Assembly (NCBI GenBank): GCA_905372445.1
Contig: CAJPPF010000058.1
Coordinates: 1 to 12,162, forward strand
Length of the DNA: 12,162 bases
Direction of reading: 5' to 3'
From: an uncultured Prevotella sp.
Lineage (GTDB): Bacteria; Bacteroidota; Bacteroidia; Bacteroidales; Bacteroidaceae
The translations under genes and the position numbers were made by a program. The notes beneath the pieces were generated by a model. That model was not told where the DNA came from, ran no database searches, and was given only the letters and a program-made list of their open reading frames with translations. Numbering within the stretch: the first letter of the stretch is position 1; each line of letters begins with the position of its first letter. Of this stretch, positions 1-6,000 are shown in pieces.

Positions 1-81
1 ATATTAATTAATGTGTAGCTGGTCGTTAATCATTAATGTATTCATCGATTCCAAACCATGCACATTTTAAAAAACTCTGTG

Positions 82-112
82 CAAAGGTAATAACTTTTCT
101 GCTCATTCCAAA
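82..112 (-). promoter_or_regulatory. Leftward Bacteroidota-type promoter
   Basis: Read on the minus strand, TTTG (112-109) is followed by exactly 19 nt and then TACCTTTG (89-82). This matches the Bacteroidota -33/-7 consensus TTTG-N19-TAnnTTTG. The expected transcript start is near 75. All three minus-strand frames between there and the window edge close with stops, so the gene served must begin left of position 1, behind a leader of at least about 75 nt. The -33 box lies inside the 12-nt palindrome CAAAATATTTTG (109-120). Confidence 0.6.
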
Positions 113-194
113 ATATTTTGTGCATAAAAAGAGGAAATCTATCGAATTATTATATTTTCTACACCAGTGAGAGAGAGTTTCCCCAAAAAACTTT

Positions 195-206
195 CGTAAT
201 ATTACG
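195..206. other. 12-nt perfect palindrome between divergent promoters
   Basis: CGTAATATTACG is fully self-complementary and sits in the gene-free stretch between the leftward promoter (82-112) and the hppA promoter (279-309). It could be a regulator site, but a few such palindromes are expected by chance in 12 kb. The rest of 1-348 shows no credible coding region. A 103-codon minus-strand frame at 26-337 overlaps both promoters and resembles no family I know. Confidence 0.25.
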
Positions 207-278
207 CTTGCTGGTTGACTCTTTACACTTGCCTTTATACAACGAGGCACTGTTAGCATGAAAAAACCTTTAAAAAAT

Positions 279-309
279 TTTGCTAATAAAAATATAATAC
301 TTACATTTG
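279..309 (+). promoter_or_regulatory. hppA promoter, Bacteroidota type
   Basis: TTTG at 279-282, a 19-nt spacer and TACATTTG at 302-309 fit the Bacteroidota consensus exactly. Transcription should begin near 315-317, leaving an A-rich leader of about 33 nt before the ATG at 349. Because the in-frame TTG at 307 lies inside the -7 box, upstream of the transcript start, this promoter decides the hppA start codon. Confidence 0.75.
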
Positions 310-348
310 CTGCCAATTTATCTATTACGTCTAACAAAAGTAAATAAC

Positions 349-2553
349 ATGACTAACATTCCAAGTGTATTCTGGATAGTTCCAGTTGCTTCAATTGTAG
401 CGCTTTCCATGGCCTACTATTTTTTCCGTCAGATGATTAAAGCTGATGAGGGAACCCCTCGAATGATTGAAATCGCAGAGTATGTACGTAAAGGTGCAAT
501 GGCTTATCTAAAGCAACAATATAAGGTTGTCGCTATTGTTTTCGTTGTTTTGGCATTGCTCTTTGCTTTCATGGCTTATGTTCTTAATGTGCAGAATCAT
601 TGGGTATGGTTTGCTTTTCTTACAGGAGGTTTCTTCTCCGGACTTGCAGGCTTTTTCGGAATGAAGAGTGCCACCTACGCTTCAGGCCGTACTGCCAATG
701 CTGCTCGTAAAGGTCTGAATGAAGGATTGAAGATAGCTTTCCGATCAGGTGCGGTAATGGGACTCGTCGTGGTAGGACTTGGTTTGCTTGATATAGCTTT
801 ATGGTTCATTATACTGAATGCAGTATATGACGGTGACGATATGGCACTTATAACTATTACCACTACTATGCTTACCTTTGGTATGGGAGCTTCCACTCAA
901 GCGCTTTTTGCCCGTGTGGGAGGTGGTATTTACACTAAAGCTGCCGATGTCGGTGCTGACATCGTAGGAAAGGTAGAGGCTGATATTCCAGAGGACGATC
1001 CGCGTAACCCTGCAACCATTGCTGACAATGTGGGTGACAATGTGGGCGATGTTGCCGGCATGGGTGCTGACCTGTATGAGAGCTATTGTGGCAGTATTCT
1101 TTCGACAGCAGCTCTTGGAGCTACCGCATTTGCTTTCTCGCCGGATATGCAGTTAAAGGCTGTCATTGCTCCTATGGTAATTGCTGCCGTGGGCATATTC
1201 CTATCAATAATAGGTATATTCTTCGTCCGAACCAAGGAAGGCGCTACAATGCGTAACCTCCTGCATTCATTGGCATTTGGAACAAATCTTAGTTCTGTAC
1301 TTATAGCGATTGCCACCTTTATTATCTTGTATCTTCTCCAAATAGATAACTGGATAGGACTGTCTTGTTCTGTTGTTACAGGACTTGTTGCAGGTGTAAT
1401 CATCGGGCAGGCAACCGAGTATTACACATCACACAGTTACTCTCCTACGCAGAAGATCTCTGAGGCAGGACAGACCGGTTCAGCCACAGTTATTATTAAA
1501 GGAATAGGAACTGGAATGATATCCACCTGCATACCTGTGATTACAGTTTCTGTTGCTATCATGCTCAGTTATATGTTTGCCAATCATTTCGATCTCTCTA
1601 TGAGTGCAGAGAGTATTTCTCGCGGTCTGTATGGTATCGGCATTGCTGCTGTGGGTATGCTCTCAACGCTCGGAATCACACTTGCTACCGATGCTTATGG
1701 ACCTATAGCTGACAATGCAGGTGGCAATGCAGAGATGAGTGGTCTTGGTGAAGAGATACGTCATCGTACGGATGCTCTCGATGCTCTTGGTAACACAACG
1801 GCAGCCACGGGTAAGGGCTTTGCTATAGGTTCTGCAGCACTGACTGCGCTGGCATTGCTTGCTTCTTATGTAGAGGAAGTAAAGATTGCTATGGTACGTG
1901 CTTTCAACGAAGGTCAGCAGTTCCTTGATGCTGCCAGCAATGCTTTCGATCCTACGAATGCCACTATGCCAGACTTTATGCAGTTCTTCCAGGTGACATT
2001 GATGAATCCAAAGGTGTTGGTCGGTGCCTTTATTGGTGCTATGGCGGCATTCTTGTTCTGTGGTCTGACCATGGAGGCTGTAGGACGTGCTGCCGGTAAG
2101 ATGGTGGTTGAGGTCCGACGTCAATTCCGCACCATTGCAGGAATACTTGAGGGAACAGGTACACCTGATTACAAGCGTTGTGTGGAGATATCTACGAAGG
2201 CTGCTCAGTACGAGATGATTATTCCTGCTTTCCTCGCAATAATCATTCCAATCATTGTCGGTGTAGTACTTGGTGTTGCCGGAGTATTAGGATTGCTCGT
2301 CGGCGGTCTTGCCGCAGGTTTTACCCTTGCTGTGTTTATGGCTAATGCTGGTGGAGCATGGGACAATGCAAAGAAAATGGTCGAAGAAGGTAATTTCGGA
2401 GGTAAAGGCGGCTTCGCTCATAAGGCAACAATTGTCGGCGATACCGTAGGCGATCCGTTTAAGGATACCAGTGGTCCGTCTCTCAATATTCTTATCAAGC
2501 TGATGTCAATGGTAAGTATCGTTATGGCTGGACTGACAATAGCGTTTATCTAA
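349..2553 (+). CDS. hppA: K+-dependent ion-translocating membrane pyrophosphatase
   Basis: This inner-membrane protein hydrolyses pyrophosphate and uses the energy to pump Na+ and/or H+ outward. It has 734 residues from the ATG at 349, the usual length, with about 16 hydrophobic helices. The active-site loop DDPRNP (216-221) and the double DNVGDN block (226-234) are intact, as are E244 in the ion-gate helix and the C-terminal GDTVGDPFKDTSGP block. In GNTTAATGKG (481-490), Ala485 and Gly488 replace the Lys/Thr pair of K+-independent enzymes, so K+ should be needed. Thr92, Phe96, Asp148 and Met179 agree with the residues reported, as I recall, for enzymes that pump both Na+ and H+. An earlier in-frame TTG at 307 is rejected because it lies within the promoter. 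The gene has its own promoter and probably forms a single-gene unit. The family assignment is certain; the ion specificity is inferred. Confidence 0.97.
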   Translation: MTNIPSVFWIVPVASIVALSMAYYFFRQMIKADEGTPRMIEIAEYVRKGAMAYLKQQYKVVAIVFVVLALLFAFMAYVLNVQNHWVWFAFLTGGFFSGLAGFFGMKSATYASGRTANAARKGLNEGLKIAFRSGAVMGLVVVGLGLLDIALWFIILNAVYDGDDMALITITTTMLTFGMGASTQALFARVGGGIYTKAADVGADIVGKVEADIPEDDPRNPATIADNVGDNVGDVAGMGADLYESYCGSILSTAALGATAFAFSPDMQLKAVIAPMVIAAVGIFLSIIGIFFVRTKEGATMRNLLHSLAFGTNLSSVLIAIATFIILYLLQIDNWIGLSCSVVTGLVAGVIIGQATEYYTSHSYSPTQKISEAGQTGSATVIIKGIGTGMISTCIPVITVSVAIMLSYMFANHFDLSMSAESISRGLYGIGIAAVGMLSTLGITLATDAYGPIADNAGGNAEMSGLGEEIRHRTDALDALGNTTAATGKGFAIGSAALTALALLASYVEEVKIAMVRAFNEGQQFLDAASNAFDPTNATMPDFMQFFQVTLMNPKVLVGAFIGAMAAFLFCGLTMEAVGRAAGKMVVEVRRQFRTIAGILEGTGTPDYKRCVEISTKAAQYEMIIPAFLAIIIPIIVGVVLGVAGVLGLLVGGLAAGFTLAVFMANAGGAWDNAKKMVEEGNFGGKGGFAHKATIVGDTVGDPFKDTSGPSLNILIKLMSMVSIVMAGLTIAFI

Positions 2554-2597
2554 TGTAGGCTATAATATATAACACTTTGCGTTGTAGGGCATGACAT

Positions 2598-2624
2598 AGA
2601 AGCCTAATATTGCTTCTTTGCTTT
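2598..2624 (+). terminator. Weak intrinsic terminator after hppA
   Basis: A 6-bp stem AGAAGC (2598-2603) / GCTTCT (2612-2617) with an 8-nt loop is followed by TTGCTTTC. It lies 45 nt after the hppA stop and is the first hairpin with a T-rich tail in the reading direction. The stem is short and the T tract interrupted, so termination may be partial. Confidence 0.4.
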
Positions 2625-2669
2625 CATGTTTATCAAACAGCTTGTCATTCGGTTTTCTATTTAGAATTA

Positions 2670-2761
2670 TTTGTGTATCTTTTGCACGTAACAGATTGAA
2701 TACACAAAACATGAACCATGGCAACTTTTGAGTTGCGCCCTACAAAAGTAAAGATACATAA
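2670..2761 (+). other. Structured intergenic segment with two alternative pairings
   Basis: One left arm can pair with two different partners. TTTGTGTAT (2670-2678) is complementary over 9 bp to 2700-2708. The overlapping stretch 2671-2682 pairs over 12 positions, with one G-U, to 2750-2761. A small hairpin, GCAACT (2721-2726) / AGTTGC (2731-2736) with a TTTG loop, lies inside the longer fold. The two pairings exclude each other, as in attenuators and RNA switches, and a strong terminator follows at 2772. I do not recognise a known riboswitch family. It could also be an unannotated small RNA or a chance AT-rich fold. Confidence 0.3.
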
Positions 2762-2768
2762 TACTTGA
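2718..2768 (+). CDS. Possible 16-codon small ORF or gene fragment
   Basis: ATG at 2718 opens a frame reading MATFELRPTKVKIHNT and stops at 2766-2768. A promoter-like TATCTTTTG (2676-2684, one base longer than the TAnnTTTG consensus and without a clear -33 box) and an A-rich leader precede it. A terminator hairpin starts 4 nt after the stop, so the layout is that of a tiny transcription unit. The start faintly resembles the N-terminus of Bacteroidota tyrosine recombinases, which would make it a relic of a lost integrase gene, but 16 residues cannot show this. It may equally be noncoding. Confidence 0.2.
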   Translation: MATFELRPTKVKIHNT

Positions 2769-2771
2769 TTC

Positions 2772-2830
2772 ACTCAGGGGATTTGCTTTAATGACTATCA
2801 TCATAGCAAATTTCCCTGAGTTTGTTTTAT
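2772..2830 (+). terminator. Strong intrinsic terminator hairpin
   Basis: Two stacked helices form the stem: ACTCAGGG (2772-2779) with CCCTGAGT (2814-2821), then after a small bulge ATTTGCT (2781-2787) with AGCAAAT (2805-2811), around a 17-nt loop. TTTGTTTTA follows at once (2821-2829). This is the clearest rightward terminator in the gap. It would end read-through from hppA and any short transcript starting near 2690, isolating the downstream operon. Confidence 0.6.
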
Positions 2831-2859
2831 GGACTTTCTTAAACATTGAGGCATAACGG

Positions 2860-2915
2860 ATAATCCCAAACTCTAAGTTTGCAATTCATATTGCAAACTT
2901 AGAGTTTGGGATTAT
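2860..2915. repeat. Perfect 26-bp inverted repeat with 4-nt loop
   Basis: Positions 2860-2885 and 2890-2915 are exact reverse complements, with TCAT between them. Each arm contains a smaller palindrome, AAACT-CTA-AGTTT (2868-2880) and AAACT-TAG-AGTTT (2895-2907), so the element can fold as one long hairpin or as three short ones. No strong T tract follows on either strand, so it is not a textbook terminator. It lies between the terminator at 2772 and the promoter at 2960. It may be a dispersed intergenic repeat, a transcription barrier in both directions, or a protein-binding site. Confidence 0.85.
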
Positions 2916-2958
2916 GTTTCGGTATGCTCCAACTTGGTTTTCCTTTTTTGTGGTTTTA

Positions 2959-2990
2959 TTTTGTAATACAAAACAAAATTAGTATTTTTG
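2959..2990 (+). promoter_or_regulatory. Promoter of the macroglobulin-DUF1573-ispH operon
   Basis: TTTG at 2960-2963, 19 nt, then TATTTTTG at 2983-2990 match the Bacteroidota consensus. Transcription should start near 2997, giving an AT-rich leader of about 49 nt with no Shine-Dalgarno site. The -33 box lies inside a 15-nt inverted repeat, TTTTGTA-A-TACAAAA (2959-2973), which could be an operator. Confidence 0.7.
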
Positions 2991-3045
2991 CATATTAAAA
3001 TCGGTTTTCCTTAAAGGGAATATAAATAATAAAAAAACTAAAGCG

Positions 3046-6000
3046 ATGAAAAAACATTTTATTCTGATAATTATAGCCATGGTAATACCTTTCATTAGTT
3101 TTGCAGATACATATTCTTCACTCTGGAAGCGTGTTGACGTTGCAGACTCTAAGGATTTGCCAAAGGATAAGCTCTCAGCCCTTAATGCTATTTGTGGCAA
3201 GGCTCTGAACGACAAAGAGTGGGGACATTTGATAAAGGCAGAGCTGGATATCATTTCCACTCAGGCAATGCTTACACCTGATTCGCTGAAAACTCTTGTG
3301 ACAAAATTAGAGAACAAGGCTGTAGCAGCAGAGAAAGTTGACCCAATACTTACTGCTGTGTATAATACTTGTCTTGGAGTGATATATCGTGATTGGAATC
3401 TTGATTCTAACAATAACATAGAAGATGACAAGGCAAAGGGAGAAGAATATTTCGACAAGGCATTGAAAAATATACAGCTGCTTGCCGATAGCAAAGCACG
3501 TGATTATGAACCGTTGCTCGTCAAAGGCGAAGCATCATATACTTTCAATAATGACCTCTTGCATGTTCTTGCTTTCGAGGCAAAGCGTTACGCTGATGCT
3601 CATAAATGGTATGAAGAACATGGAAACCGCCCGGCGGCATGCCTGTCAGCTTTCTATCAAACACAGAAAGACCGTTTAGAGGATGTGCGTGAGGTGCGGA
3701 AATCAAAGTATCTTGCCACATTAGACTCTCTGATGAATGTCTATCGCGACCTTCCTGAAGCCGGCGAGATAGCAATAGAGCATTTTAATTTCCTTGATCA
3801 AGCTACTGATGCTTCTGCTCAAAAAAAGATAGAATATATAGACTACGCCTTGCGTATGTGGGCTGCATGGCCTCGTATGGCGATTCTTAAGAATGCACGT
3901 TCGCGTATCACATTGCCATCTTTTAATGTCTTGTTACCGGAAACGATGGTGATTCCTAATCGCCAGATTCCGGTTTATATAACATCGATTGTCAACATTC
4001 AGAACCTTCATGTGAAAGTGACAAAGGTGAACATGACGGGTGCTGACACATTCTCACCAACAGATCCTGATGATTTGAAGATGATACAGAATCTGATGGC
4101 AGAGAATCCAATCTTCGAGGATGAACACGTCTATTACGGTATGCCGGACTATAAAGAAATACGTGACACTCTGATAATAAAACCTCTTGAACTCGGTACA
4201 TATATTGTGGAGTTCTCTACAGATAATAATAAGGTTCCTGTTGAGCGTGTTATGCTTCATGTCACAAATCTTCGACTGCTTGATATGGATATGCCAAACA
4301 AACAGGTTCGGCTCATAGCTGTTGATGCAACGACAGGAAAACCTGTTGAAGGAGCAAAGATTGAAATTAAGTTCCGTGAGTGGAGGGCAGGCAGATGGCA
4401 TGATAGTATGGAAACCCTTGTTACGGAAAGAAATGGAGAGGTTACTTTCTCATCGACGCTTACGCCCGATGAGATTCGTGTAACGACACGTGAAGATCAA
4501 GCCATGCAATGGACCGGTATCAGTACGATGTGGAGCAAGCCTTTTAATAAACGTAAGCAAACAGAGTTGCGTGGTAATATCTATACCGATCGTGCTATAT
4601 ATCGTCCTGGGCAGAAAGTCAATGCCACTGTTGTTGTTTACGATAATGGTATGTATAATGGTTTGAATCATGCAAAGGGCGGTTTGGATGTCGGCTTCGA
4701 GATAACAGATTATGAAGGTAATACCGTTGGAACATTTAAGAATAAAACAGATGAATGGGGTGTTGCCAATGTAGAGTTCAAACTTCCGGAAGTTGTAGAT
4801 CGTACCGGGTATTTCAATATACATGTAACCGGCAATGAAGGTAAAAAGCAACTCGATGCATATAAAAATATTCGCGTTGAGGAATACAAACGTCCTACTT
4901 TCACTGTGAGCATTGATGAATATAAAAAAGCATATAAAGCCGGTGATACTATTACTGTAATTGGTCATGCAAAGACATATTCCGGTGTTCCTGTCCAGGG
5001 TGCAAAGATTACTTACCGTTCTTCAAGCAGTATTGCTTATTGGTGGCGTAGCTTCTATCATGGCGATGAAATGGGTGACAGTGAAGAATTGAACCAAGAG
5101 ACAATTACTAATGCAGATGGTTCTTTTGAAATGCGTGTGCCTATCGTTAAGCCAGAGGGTGGCAGCAGACGTAATATTTGTTTCTACACTGTCAATATAA
5201 ATGCGGATGTGACATCACTTGCGGGGGAAACTCGTTCCGGAAATATGTCTCTGCCTTTTGGTGACAAGTCAACGGCGGTTGTCATTGACGGACTTACTGG
5301 TAAGGTATGTATTGAGCATTTGCCTGAGATAAGATTCATGTATTTGAATAATGCAGGTAAAGAGATTGAAGGTGATCTCGCATATAGTATTGATGGAAAA
5401 AATAAGAAAACAGTCAAGGCTAATGAGACATTGGCTATTGACTTCAATGCAATGATAAAGGGAGAACATACTTTGAAAGTGTTCTATCCTTCATATGCTG
5501 AACACGAAATGGACTCCGTAGAACAGAAGTTCGTACTTTTCTCACTTGATGATAAATCTCCTGTTGTCAACACGCCTGACTGGTTCTATGATACTGTTGG
5601 CAACTATGATGGCATGAAGAATTTCGATACTGGAAAGTCGATTCGTATGCAACTTGGTACAAGTCGTCAGGACCAGACTATTTATTATGCTATTGTTACT
5701 GCAAACTCTGTCATTGAGGAAGGAGCGTTCGTGCTAAGTAATGCTAATATGAATCGTGCGTTCACTTATAAAGAAGAGTGGGGCGATGGTATAGCTATGC
5801 GCTATTCATGGGTTCGTGAAGGAAAGACATATACTTACTCACGGCGTTTCCACAAACCGGAAAAGGATACTGAATTAAAAGTGGCATGGAATACTTTCCG
5901 TGATAAACTTGTTCCCGGACAGCAGGAAGAGTGGGTGGCAACAGTAAAGAATCCTGATGGAACTCCTGCAAAAGCACATATGATTGCAACTGTCTATGAT

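Noticed and set aside
26..337. A 103-codon minus-strand frame at the left end
   Set aside because: It overlaps two consensus promoters on opposite strands, has no recognisable domain, and its composition looks like translated AT-rich noncoding DNA.
307..348. A TTG start at 307 that would add 14 residues to HppA
   Set aside because: It lies inside the -7 box of a consensus promoter, upstream of the expected transcript start. The added residues are not typical of the family, and the ATG at 349 gives the normal 734-residue length.
1663..2124. A 153-codon minus-strand frame inside hppA
   Set aside because: It lies wholly within a strongly conserved gene on the other strand. Its Cys/His/Ser-rich product resembles no family, as expected of an antisense shadow.
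2743..2750. A minus-strand TACTTTTG that could be a leftward promoter in the gap
   Set aside because: No TTTG lies 19-21 nt upstream on that strand, and the transcript would run against hppA with no reading frame.
4450..4968. A 172-codon minus-strand frame inside the macroglobulin gene
   Set aside because: It is fully antisense to a well-supported domain region, with no promoter or domain of its own. The similar minus-strand frames at 6166-6585 and 6582-6998 fail for the same reasons.
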